A stretch of 6,926 nucleotides of DNA from an uncultured Desulfobulbaceae bacterium (GCA_947260045.1 CAMYOP010000279.1:1-6926); one strand, 5' to 3'. Counted from the first letter of the stretch, positions 1 through 6,201 are shown. The notes: generated from the sequence alone by a model not told the origin. Numbers and translations: made by a program.

Positions 1-1724
1 ATTTCGAAGTGAAAAATATACGTCTAGAGCAAAAAGATGGGGTCTCAAATATTCATTTGCGGATTCTTCAAAAAACAAAAGAGCCATATAATGTAAAACT
101 CCCTGTGGTCATTGAAACGCTGGCTGGTAGTGTCGAAAAGGGAGTCGAGCTAAACTCACCAGATGACACCTTTGTCATCCAAGTGGATGGTTTGGCACGC
201 AAAGTCACTCTGGATCCAGAATTTGATATCTTGAGAGTTTTATCCCCAGACGAACTTACTCCGTCCTGGTCTCGTTTCCTTGGTGCCCAAGATACACACA
301 TCGTCTTGCCTGACGAAAAAAATAGAGCCATCTATCAACCCCTGATTGACTCTTTACAGGATTCAGATGTGTATATTCTCAAGGTTGATGAACTACAAAA
401 CAGTGATTTTAAAAAGGGGACCTATCTCTTCCTTGGAGATTCCAGACACACAGACAGCCTCTTTGGAAAATCAAACTACCCCGAGGAAGGATTTATCGCT
501 GATATCCGAAAAAACCCCCTTAATCCAGAGGAAACCATGGTTCTTGTTTCGAGTAGCTCAGCTCAGGAAACAGCTCTGGGGCTCAGGAAATTAAATCATT
601 ATGGCAAATATTCCTACCTTCACTTTATAGAAGGTAGAGTACAAAAAAAGAAAAAGAGCAGAGTTATTTATGTTGGTGAAAATCACACGGACTACTCCAG
701 TCACCTCCTGCAGCTCCAGATAATAGAGGCGCTCTACCGGCGGGATCCCAACATGGCAATTGGTATGGAGATGTTTCCCCGTTCTTCCCAGCAGGCTCTT
801 GATGACTACATTGCCGGCAAAATCGAGACTGAAGGACAATTTTTAAAAGAGTCACAATATTTCACGGTGTGGGGGTTTGATTATCGCCTGTACCGGGACA
901 TCATTGGCTTTGCCCACAAAAACTCTATTCCCATTATCGGCTTGAATCTAGATAAAAAAATCGTCAGCCATGTTTTTCGTGAAGGGAGCACTGATAAAAT
1001 CAGCCAAAAAGATCTGGCAAAAATTGCAGAGGATCGACAACTCGACCTTCCTGGATATCGCAAACGTCTGGAGTCTATCCACTCAATGCATGGGGAGGTT
1101 TCACCACATGGTGCTGCGCATAAGGACAGCTTTGGTGGTTTTCTTCAATCCCAGGCATTATGGGATGAAACAATGGCTGAAACCATCAGTCAGTTTCTGC
1201 AAGATAATCCTCAAAAGCGAATGGTGGTTTTAGCTGGCACAGGCCATGTGTATAAGGATAATGCCATTCCGCCCCGAGTTGACAGGCGAATGGGACTCAA
1301 ACAAAGTGTTGTTCTGGCAGATCATATATTTAATCCAAACACAGAACAGCAGAACCAATTTGACTATTTACTCCAGGTGGAGCAGCTCCAACTTGACCCT
1401 CCTGCGAAAATTGGAATTGTGCTGGATGTGATAAAAGATCCGGATAATCCTGAAAAAACCATAGTAAAAATCATTGAAATCAGCCCTCATGGTAAGGCTG
1501 GCGAAGCAGGGCTGGAAGCAAAAGACATAGTTTTGTCAGTGGATGGTCAACCTGTGTCAGATATTGACGATCTTAAAGTCAGCTTACTTGACAAAAAACC
1601 AGGTGACAGTGTGACGGTAAAGATACTCCGCGATTCTTTTCTGGGGGATTCCATACTGGAGCTTGAAGTGAAACTGTCTGGTATTTCTCCAGGATCAATG
1701 ATGAGTTCACCCCACAAAAAATAG
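1..1724 (+). CDS. ChaN-type haem-binding domain protein with C-terminal PDZ domain and apparent M1-peptidase tail at its N-terminus (5' partial)
   Basis: The frame is open to the left edge (first whole codon at 3), so the gene very probably starts outside the window. The GTG at 9 has no ribosome binding site and lies inside a domain. Numbering from that GTG, residues 1-90 are beta-rich and resemble the C-terminal part of M1 aminopeptidases, with the typical closing phrase VTLDPEFDILRVL (66-78). Residues 95-210 form a linker ending in HYGKYSYLHF. Residues 218-440 are a ChaN (Cofac_haem_bdg, DUF399) domain: YVGENHTD (221-228), GMEMFPRSSQQALDDYIAG (252-270), FTVWGFDYRLYR (285-296), LAGTGHVY (408-415). 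Residues 467-556 are a PDZ domain with the usual GLEAKDIVLSVDGQPV core. Known ChaN proteins bind haem and are linked to iron uptake; PDZ domains bind peptide ends. Together these suggest an envelope protein, but the targeting signal would be upstream of the window. ChaN and PDZ assignments are firm; the M1 part is inferred from a fragment. Confidence 0.88.
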   Translation, partial: FEVKNIRLEQKDGVSNIHLRILQKTKEPYNVKLPVVIETLAGSVEKGVELNSPDDTFVIQVDGLARKVTLDPEFDILRVLSPDELTPSWSRFLGAQDTHIVLPDEKNRAIYQPLIDSLQDSDVYILKVDELQNSDFKKGTYLFLGDSRHTDSLFGKSNYPEEGFIADIRKNPLNPEETMVLVSSSSAQETALGLRKLNHYGKYSYLHFIEGRVQKKKKSRVIYVGENHTDYSSHLLQLQIIEALYRRDPNMAIGMEMFPRSSQQALDDYIAGKIETEGQFLKESQYFTVWGFDYRLYRDIIGFAHKNSIPIIGLNLDKKIVSHVFREGSTDKISQKDLAKIAEDRQLDLPGYRKRLESIHSMHGEVSPHGAAHKDSFGGFLQSQALWDETMAETISQFLQDNPQKRMVVLAGTGHVYKDNAIPPRVDRRMGLKQSVVLADHIFNPNTEQQNQFDYLLQVEQLQLDPPAKIGIVLDVIKDPDNPEKTIVKIIEISPHGKAGEAGLEAKDIVLSVDGQPVSDIDDLKVSLLDKKPGDSVTVKILRDSFLGDSILELEVKLSGISPGSMMSSPHKK

Positions 1725-1731
1725 AGGCTTT

Positions 1732-2280
1732 TCAGGTCTTTTTGGCTAATTTGAGCATAAATTTGGGAGGGACTGGATCAAGGACACGAAGCTTTGAGAG
1801 CAAGAGATCCAGATTCAAAAATCCAGGAGCAAAAGTGCGCAGTTTTTCAAAAGAGCTGACAGCCTTTAAAGACATGGTTCGGGCTCCTTTTCGGTTCCCT
1901 CGCTGCAAATGAATATAGGTGCCAGCGGCACGGATCATAGCCTGGAGAAACTCTTTTTCCTTCCCGTCCGCCAAATACCAGGCTTGTTCAAGGTATTCAT
2001 GCAATTCAAAGAAAAGCTCCTGGTCCCACATTGCAAGTGCAATTTGATAACGGTTCGTTACCTTGCCCTGTAGGGTGATGGTTAGAATCTCGTCAAACTT
2101 TTCCTTTCGCAAATGAATATACTCCAAACAATATGGTGGTAAATCCAGCTGAAGATACCTCTTCACCTCAGCATCCAAAATATCCTGATCGCTTTCTTGC
2201 AGGCTCTGGACAAAAGCAGTGGACAGATCGTTTCGAATATCCCGACAGAGTCTCTCATTGAAGGGGTCAAAAATATTCAT
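1732..2280 (-). CDS. DUF309 family protein
   Basis: A 182-residue, mostly helical cytoplasmic protein without signal peptide or membrane segment. Residues about 85-145 match the DUF309 (PF03745) pattern: LFFELHEYLEQAW (89-101) supplies the conserved His-Glu...Glu...Trp set (H94, E95, E98, W101). It is followed by FLQAMIRAAGTYIHLQRGN (111-129) and KGA (131-133), the second conserved helix. The N-terminal 80 residues are extra to the core domain and I do not recognise them. The family has no established biochemical function. The ATG at 2280 lies 8 bases after the stop of the NUDIX gene on the same strand, so the two are probably cotranscribed, with this gene second. A GAGAG about 10 bases upstream is a weak ribosome binding site, which fits translational coupling. 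Its stop is 7 bases from the stop of the convergent ChaN-PDZ gene. Confidence 0.85.
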   Translation of the reverse strand: MNIFDPFNERLCRDIRNDLSTAFVQSLQESDQDILDAEVKRYLQLDLPPYCLEYIHLRKEKFDEILTITLQGKVTNRYQIALAMWDQELFFELHEYLEQAWYLADGKEKEFLQAMIRAAGTYIHLQRGNRKGARTMSLKAVSSFEKLRTFAPGFLNLDLLLSKLRVLDPVPPKFMLKLAKKT

Positions 2281-2288
2281 GAAAATAA

Positions 2289-2810
2289 TCAGCTCTCAAA
2301 GAGCTCTCCTGTACCATTTGCATTAAACAGACAAATAGCCTCATAGACAGAGGGAAAGGCAAGTTGCTCTCTTGTGACAGTTGCAGGCTCGACAAGAAGA
2401 AGACTTTCAATTTCTGCCTTATCCAGAATCTCAGGTTCTTTTCTAAGCCTTACTGTAAAAATAATGTCACAGGTTGGATAGGAAATGTTTAAATATTCAT
2501 AACTGTTAACAGCTGTACCAAGATAGATAAAAGAAGAAAGAGTCAGGTCCAGTTCCTCTTTGAGTTCTCTCCTAAGAGCCTCTTCTGCATTTTCACCAGG
2601 ATCAACAAAACCACCAGGCAGATCGAGTTTTCCTTTTTGGGGCTCCTTATTTCGCACAGTCATTACAATCTTATTATCTACTACCAAGACACACATAACC
2701 GCTGCTGCTGAATTATGATAATAGCAAAAGTCACAATCCTTACAGTGTATAAGCTTTTCCTCTTTAAAGCCAATACTTGCCGAAGCACATTCAGGACAAT
2801 AGTTAAACAT
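2289..2810 (-). CDS. NUDIX hydrolase with N-terminal zinc ribbon
   Basis: This is a 173-residue protein. Residues 5-29 carry a zinc-ribbon knuckle pair, CPEC (5-8) and CKDC (23-26) with a further C29, followed by the YYHNSAAA phrase typical of this NUDIX subgroup. The Nudix box spans 67-89: G67, E73, then RELKEEL (81-87) giving the metal-binding R-E-x-x-E-E core (R81, E82, E85, E86). The box is canonical except that its last glycine is Asp88. GKLDLPGGFVDPGE (60-73) is the family signature loop. NUDIX enzymes split nucleoside diphosphates linked to another moiety, often to clear damaged or surplus nucleotides; ADP-ribose- or NADH-type substrates are plausible but the sequence does not decide. 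It is probably the first gene of a two-gene unit with the DUF309 gene. AGGA sits directly against the ATG, which is too close for a good ribosome binding site, so the start is the least certain point. Confidence 0.93.
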   Translation of the reverse strand: MFNYCPECASASIGFKEEKLIHCKDCDFCYYHNSAAAVMCVLVVDNKIVMTVRNKEPQKGKLDLPGGFVDPGENAEEALRRELKEELDLTLSSFIYLGTAVNSYEYLNISYPTCDIIFTVRLRKEPEILDKAEIESLLLVEPATVTREQLAFPSVYEAICLFNANGTGELFES

Positions 2811-2838
2811 TCCTATAAGTTACCATCAAAAGCATATA

Positions 2839-2867
2839 ATTATTTGTTTCGTTAATTAAAACCACAA
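2839..2867 (-). promoter_or_regulatory. Candidate sigma-70-type promoter for the NUDIX-DUF309 pair
   Basis: Read on the minus strand: TTGTGG (2867-2862), a 17-base spacer, then AATAAT (2844-2839), which matches the -10 consensus at five of six places. The -35 is weak (TTG only). Transcription would start near 2832, giving a short leader of about 20 bases before the NUDIX ATG at 2810. The region is very AT-rich and includes the palindrome TTAATTAA in the spacer, so chance matches are likely. Confidence 0.33.
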
Positions 2868-2939
2868 ACCCAAAGATTTGAGACAAATCATTAAACGTTG
2901 CAAGAGAGTACTTTTTAACTCAGTCTTGCCTTATCGAGT

Positions 2940-3248
2940 TTAAAGCCTTGGATCAATATTTCCAGGTCCACCACACTCGGGTGTATAGCAGGTAATATTT
3001 TTAAAATCGCATGGTTCCTTACAGGCTGGACATACTGCTGGTGGTTTTTCCGAAGCTTCTATTCGGCCACAACCACCGCACTTCCAATAGGTAAGAAAAC
3101 ATTCCGGACATTGATCACCAGAAAAACTGCCAAGAGCTGCAAACCCGCAATGGGCGCACTCTTTCTTTTCACTATAGGGTTGATTGCATTCTGGACAGGT
3201 ATCTGTCTTTTTCACCTCTTCTTCTTTACAATGAATACAAATAGCCAT
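2940..3248 (-). CDS. Small multi-zinc-ribbon / rubredoxin-like protein
   Basis: A 102-residue protein with 15 cysteines, mostly in CxxC knuckles: C4/C7, C18/C21, C31/C34, C47/C50, C57/C60 and C73/C76, plus C80, C87 and C92. These can be read as three successive four-cysteine metal sites (4/7 with 18/21; 31/34 with 47/50; 57/60 with 73/76). The third has CGGCG and CPAC knuckles like those of rubredoxin or zinc-ribbon domains. The tail CYTPECGGPGNIDPRL (87-102) looks like a conserved family ending with two further cysteines. There is no signal peptide, so it should be cytoplasmic. Metal identity (zinc or iron) cannot be told from sequence, and I do not know a function. The start is supported by GGAG seven bases before the ATG at 3248. 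It stands 129 bases upstream of the NUDIX gene on the same strand and diverges from the dsrC/tusE remnant. Confidence 0.85.
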   Translation of the reverse strand: MAICIHCKEEEVKKTDTCPECNQPYSEKKECAHCGFAALGSFSGDQCPECFLTYWKCGGCGRIEASEKPPAVCPACKEPCDFKNITCYTPECGGPGNIDPRL

Positions 3249-3278
3249 GAGAAGTCTCCATTTATTGAAGATATTTCT

Positions 3279-3306
3279 TGTGAATTACAGCCTGTTACTT
3301 ATATGG
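3279..3306 (+). promoter_or_regulatory. Weak candidate promoter upstream of the DsrC/TusE remnant
   Basis: TTGTGA followed after 16 bases by TATATG gives four of six consensus matches in each box. It lies in the divergent intergenic region about 80 bases before the remnant's ATG. It may be a relic of the original promoter or a chance match in AT-rich DNA. Confidence 0.2.
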
Positions 3307-3321
3307 TGTGTACGTTAGGGC

Positions 3322-3360
3322 AAATATTCAAGTGAACATATCATTGTTCTTGAAATATTT
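3322..3360. repeat. Imperfect inverted repeat in the divergent intergenic region
   Basis: The left arm AAATATTCAAGTGAAC (3322-3337) and the right arm GTTCTTGAAATATTT (3346-3360) are complementary except for one extra T and a TG bulge, around an 8-base centre. The repeat sits about 28 bases before the ATG of the DsrC/TusE remnant and about 75 bases before the divergent zinc-ribbon gene. That position suits an operator for a dimeric regulator. The AT-rich stem makes it a poor intrinsic terminator. Confidence 0.45.
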
Positions 3361-3387
3361 TTCTTGAAAGGCATATTCTTTAACCTG

Positions 3388-3584
3388 ATGGATATTCATA
3401 TGACTAGATCCATAGAAATAGATGGAACCCTCTACGAACTTAATTTTCAGGGATATGTGAAAGATTTTAACAGCTGGTCAGAGTCCTTGATGTACCGGCT
3501 TGCCGAACAGGAACACTCTTCCCCAAAACCATTCACCAGGCCTATAAAATAGCCGGCCTGCCAATGCTGCTGCAAAGTGTTTGA
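3388..3584 (+). pseudogene. Decayed DsrC/TusE-family sulfur relay protein (internal deletion with frame change)
   Basis: The frame from ATG 3388 (or 3400) gives a DsrC/TusE-like N-terminus: IEIDGTLYELNFQGYVKDF then SWSESLMYRLAEQE, matching the family pattern of a short beta hairpin plus 'dW' helix. After about position 3514 that frame loses similarity and stops at 3552. A different frame from 3516 reads LFPKTIHQAYKIAGLPMLLQSV and stops at 3584, which is the family's C-terminus (LFP...KIAGLP...). The middle of the protein, normally about 40-45 residues with the REYY/iaPmiR helices, is absent, so the gene has lost roughly 120-135 bases with a change of frame. In the C-terminal arm the two functional cysteine positions, ten residues apart in DsrC, are Tyr and Ser here. 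Intact DsrC carries sulfur in dissimilatory sulfur metabolism and TusE in tRNA thiolation. Neither function is likely to remain. Assembly error is the main alternative, though the Cys-to-Ser change argues for real decay. Confidence 0.7.
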
Positions 3585-3588
3585 TTCT

Positions 3589-3617
3589 TTTTCAGTATTT
3601 ACCGGAAAAGATATAAA
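3589..3617 (+). promoter_or_regulatory. Candidate sigma-70-type promoter for avtA
   Basis: TTTTCA (3589-3594), a 17-base spacer and TATAAA (3612-3617) match the consensus at four and five of six places. Transcription would begin near 3624, leaving a leader of about 46 bases before the avtA ATG. The site lies directly after the DsrC/TusE remnant, so avtA need not depend on that gene's promoter. Confidence 0.35.
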
Positions 3618-3669
3618 ATAAATAGAAAAATACCACTTCACTCCTCTCCCAAGTACCTACGGTGATGCC

Positions 3670-4923
3670 ATGAACCTGTCAAGATTTGGTGAGAAATTTT
3701 CAGCAGATGCCGGAATTTTATCCCTGATGGATGATCTTGGAAACGCACTAGCAGAAGGAAACATGCTGATGATGGGAGGCGGTAATCCAGGCCATATACC
3801 TGAAGTGCAGAGTGCACTCCGCCAAAGACTTCAAGCTATTTGCAATGATGAAAATGAATTTCAAAAGCTTGTTGGTATTTACGATCCTCCCCAGGGAGAT
3901 AAAAATTTCCTGCAAGCTCTGGCCAGTCTCTTCCAGAAAGAATGTGGCTGGGATGTTGGTCCTGAAAACATTTGTCTTACAAACGGCAGCCAAGGTTCAT
4001 TTTTTCTTTTGTTTAATATGCTGGCGGGTCAATTTTCCAACAATACTTCTAAAAAAATTCTTTTCCCTCTTGCCCCAGAGTATATCGGCTACAACGACCT
4101 TGGCCTGACAGACAATTTCTTTACTGCTTTTCGTCCACGCATTGATTTAATCGACGACACTCTCTTCAAATACAGGGTCGATTTCGATACTCTTACTATT
4201 ACAGATGAGATTGCTGCCATTTGTGTTTCCAGGCCCACCAATCCAACTGGCAATGTACTTACTGATGGTGAAATTGACAAGTTGCTCGACCTGGCAAAGC
4301 GCCATGACATACCACTGATTATTGATAATGCCTATGGAGTCCCTTTTCCAGGTATCATATACCGAGATGCCACCCCTTTCTGGAATGAAAATATGATAGT
4401 TTGCCTGAGTCTATCAAAGTTTGGGCTCCCTGCAGCAAGAACGGGAATTGTCATAGCCAGACCTGAAACCATCTCTCTTCTCTCTGGAATTAATGCCATT
4501 ATCAACCTGGCCCCAGGTAGTTTTGGTGCGATGGTGGCTTGCGACCTTGTCCGAACAGGAGAAATTATAAAACTGAGCCAGGAAATAATCCAGCCCTTTT
4601 ACAAAAACAAAATGCACCAGGCTATGGATTTTGTTTTTAAATATTTCAAAGGATTGCCCTACAGAGTGCATGTTCCTGAAGGAGCTATGTTTTTATGGCT
4701 TTGGTTTCCTGAGCTACCAGTAACAAGCAGAGAGTTGTATAAACGCCTCAGAAAGAGAAATGTTCTGGTGGTTGCAGGCGATTATTTTTTTCCAGGTATC
4801 CAGCCTGGATGGTCCCATATGAACGACTGCATTCGTATTACTTATTCTCAAGATGACAAAGACGTGCAAAAAGGATTAAAAATTATAGCTGATGAAGTGA
4901 AGACACTTTATCATAAAAAATAG
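3670..4923 (+). CDS. avtA: Valine-pyruvate aminotransferase (AvtA)
   Basis: A PLP-dependent fold-type I aminotransferase that interconverts L-valine + pyruvate and 2-oxoisovalerate + L-alanine in the cytoplasm, linking branched-chain amino-acid synthesis to alanine formation. Its 417 residues equal the length I recall for the E. coli enzyme, and whole blocks agree with it: MGGGNPGHIPE (35-45), LTNGSQGSFFLLFN (103-116), ILFPLAPEYIGY (130-141), CVSRPTNPTGNV (185-196), IIDNAYGVPFPGII (217-230). Catalytic features are the Schiff-base Lys250 in SLSKFGLPAARTG, Asn191 and Asp219/Tyr222 contacting the cofactor, Arg258 for the phosphate, and Arg389 in CIRITY for the substrate carboxylate. The start is supported by alignment to the family N-terminus (FGEKF...G) and by GGTG a few bases upstream. 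It follows the DsrC/TusE remnant and precedes the HD-hydrolase gene by 115 bases. No truncation or missing key residue is visible. Confidence 0.97.
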   Translation: MNLSRFGEKFSADAGILSLMDDLGNALAEGNMLMMGGGNPGHIPEVQSALRQRLQAICNDENEFQKLVGIYDPPQGDKNFLQALASLFQKECGWDVGPENICLTNGSQGSFFLLFNMLAGQFSNNTSKKILFPLAPEYIGYNDLGLTDNFFTAFRPRIDLIDDTLFKYRVDFDTLTITDEIAAICVSRPTNPTGNVLTDGEIDKLLDLAKRHDIPLIIDNAYGVPFPGIIYRDATPFWNENMIVCLSLSKFGLPAARTGIVIARPETISLLSGINAIINLAPGSFGAMVACDLVRTGEIIKLSQEIIQPFYKNKMHQAMDFVFKYFKGLPYRVHVPEGAMFLWLWFPELPVTSRELYKRLRKRNVLVVAGDYFFPGIQPGWSHMNDCIRITYSQDDKDVQKGLKIIADEVKTLYHKK

Positions 4924-4951
4924 GCTGCCTCTGGAGCAAAACAGCCATTTT
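4923..4951 (+). terminator. Weak stem-loop after avtA, possible terminator
   Basis: GGCTG (4923-4927) and CAGCC (4942-4946) can pair around a 14-base loop directly at the avtA stop codon, followed by ATTTT. The stem is short and the T-run is poor, so transcription may well read into the HD-hydrolase gene. Confidence 0.25.
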
Positions 4952-4989
4952 CCAAAAACTCTATTGGCCCTCCTCCTTCACCAACAATA

Positions 4990-5017
4990 CAGCTCGTGAT
5001 CGACAAGCTGCTCACGA
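4990..5017 (+). repeat. Two overlapping, mutually exclusive inverted repeats in the avtA-HD gene leader
   Basis: CAGCT (4990-4994) can pair with AGCTG (5006-5010). TCGTGA (4994-4999) can instead pair with TCACGA (5012-5017). The two cannot form together. They lie 22 bases before the ATG of the HD-domain gene and end just before its ribosome binding site (AGAGG, 5024-5028). Arms of 5-6 bases can arise by chance. Confidence 0.3.
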
Positions 5018-5038
5018 CTACTTAGAGGCAAGTTATTC

Positions 5039-6175
5039 ATGAAACCTCTTATTAATACCCATGAGTTTCTTTCCCTTTCTTCCACCCTCAATTACCAGCT
5101 AGCAGGTGAACCTGTCAACTGGCGGGGAATCCTTACCTTCCTCATGGAAACTGAGATTGGTAATGATGCTGAATCTTCTCTATTGCAGGCCCTAGAATAC
5201 CTTGATGAAGCCTATGGGAAACAGAAAAGACGCCTGGGACCACTAGCAGTCCTCCATCCTATCAGAGCTGCTTCACTCATAGCCAAGGCCTACAAAAAAC
5301 CTGACATGCTTAATCTTTTGACCGCATTACTGCATGATAAAGATGAAGATCTTATAGAATCCAGATACAGCAGCAAAGCATGGCAAAGCCTGGAATTGCG
5401 CTTTCAGAATTTATATGCAGATATGGACGAGCAGATCAGTCGCTCTCTTATTGAACGTATTGCCCTTCTTGCGAAAGAAAAAGGAGAAAGATACACTCTT
5501 TACTTAGGCAGGCTTTTAAAGGAGGCAAAAAAAACGCCCGAACTTGCTTCCATCAAACTGGCTGATCGACTTGATAACACCTTGGACCTTAGAATTGATC
5601 TCTATGATATCACCGATAATTCACACTCATTCCAGGTCGTTTTTGATATCCTCTTTGCAAATGCCTACTCAGGCCTTGTTCCCAAGAATCCCCACCCTGT
5701 ATCGCGAAAAATTAACGGCGCCATGCGCCTCTATCAACTTTATAAAAACTCTGTATTGCTTTCAATAGTACGGGATGAAGATATTGCTCTGGACCTGGCC
5801 GGGAAAAGACTCTTCTACTCTCTTGCCATTGCCTCCATACGCGAATCGCAAACCATCATGCTCCATATCTTTTCCTATCATTTAAAAGAACCAGCTGAAC
5901 AACGGGCACTTCTGCTTGAAGCAATGGACTATTCGCATAGAGGTGGTTTTGAATTCATAAATGAAGCGGGTGATCATGCTCTGGACGGTTTTTTCAGGAA
6001 ATATTTTGTCCACGACAACTCAAAAGAGAAAAAAAGGGACTTGAATACTCTCTATGAGAATAAACGACTCATTGGACTTGCAGCGATTTCATTTTTAATA
6101 ATTTTTGCAAACTTCATTAATAGTGACTCATACGTCATAAGAGGAATCACCTCTGATGGAATAATTCCACAATAA
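5039..6175 (+). CDS. SpoT/Rel-like HD-domain phosphohydrolase with C-terminal membrane segment
   Basis: A 378-residue protein. Residues about 45-185 form an HD domain of the RelA/SpoT hydrolase type. His73 lies in VLHPIRAA, His99-Asp100 in LLHDKDED, and Asp176 in KLADRLDNT, giving the full H...HD...D metal set. Glu103-Asp104 sit where the catalytic ED pair of (p)ppGpp hydrolases sits (HDxxED). No synthetase, TGS or ACT domain follows. Instead there is a helical region (190-335) that I do not recognise, then a hydrophobic stretch, LIGLAAISFLIIFANFI (344-360), that could be a single C-terminal membrane anchor with a short tail. Hydrolysis of (p)ppGpp or a related nucleotide is a reasonable inference but not shown. 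The start at 5039 is supported by AGAGG ten bases upstream. It is 115 bases after avtA on the same strand and may share its transcript. Confidence 0.82.
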   Translation: MKPLINTHEFLSLSSTLNYQLAGEPVNWRGILTFLMETEIGNDAESSLLQALEYLDEAYGKQKRRLGPLAVLHPIRAASLIAKAYKKPDMLNLLTALLHDKDEDLIESRYSSKAWQSLELRFQNLYADMDEQISRSLIERIALLAKEKGERYTLYLGRLLKEAKKTPELASIKLADRLDNTLDLRIDLYDITDNSHSFQVVFDILFANAYSGLVPKNPHPVSRKINGAMRLYQLYKNSVLLSIVRDEDIALDLAGKRLFYSLAIASIRESQTIMLHIFSYHLKEPAEQRALLLEAMDYSHRGGFEFINEAGDHALDGFFRKYFVHDNSKEKKRDLNTLYENKRLIGLAAISFLIIFANFINSDSYVIRGITSDGIIPQ

Positions 6176-6201
6176 AAAGCTCTCACTCGTTGGGCCAGGA
6201 A

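Noticed and set aside
9..11. GTG at 9 as the real start of the ChaN-PDZ gene
   Set aside because: The frame stays open to the left edge, no ribosome binding site is visible, and the first 90 residues look like the middle of a larger protein.
970..1233. Plus-strand open frame of 87 residues inside the ChaN domain
   Set aside because: It overlaps conserved ChaN coding sequence in another frame and has no ribosome binding site or family match.
2917..2940. AACTC...GAGTT inverted repeat after the zinc-ribbon gene as an intrinsic terminator
   Set aside because: The stem is five pairs with a 14-base loop, and on the minus strand it is followed by A's, not T's.
3111..3335. Plus-strand open frame of 74 residues over the zinc-ribbon gene, with a hydrophobic stretch
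   Set aside because: It is antisense to a well-supported cysteine-rich gene; the hydrophobic run is the complement of that gene's codons.
3364..3366. TTG at 3364 as the start of the DsrC/TusE-like frame
   Set aside because: The residues before the ATG at 3388 are not family-like, and the TTG follows directly on the inverted repeat with no suitable ribosome binding site; ATG 3388 or 3400 fits better.
3447..3641. Minus-strand open frame of 64 residues over the DsrC/TusE remnant
   Set aside because: It has no recognisable domain and is antisense to both recognisable halves of the remnant.
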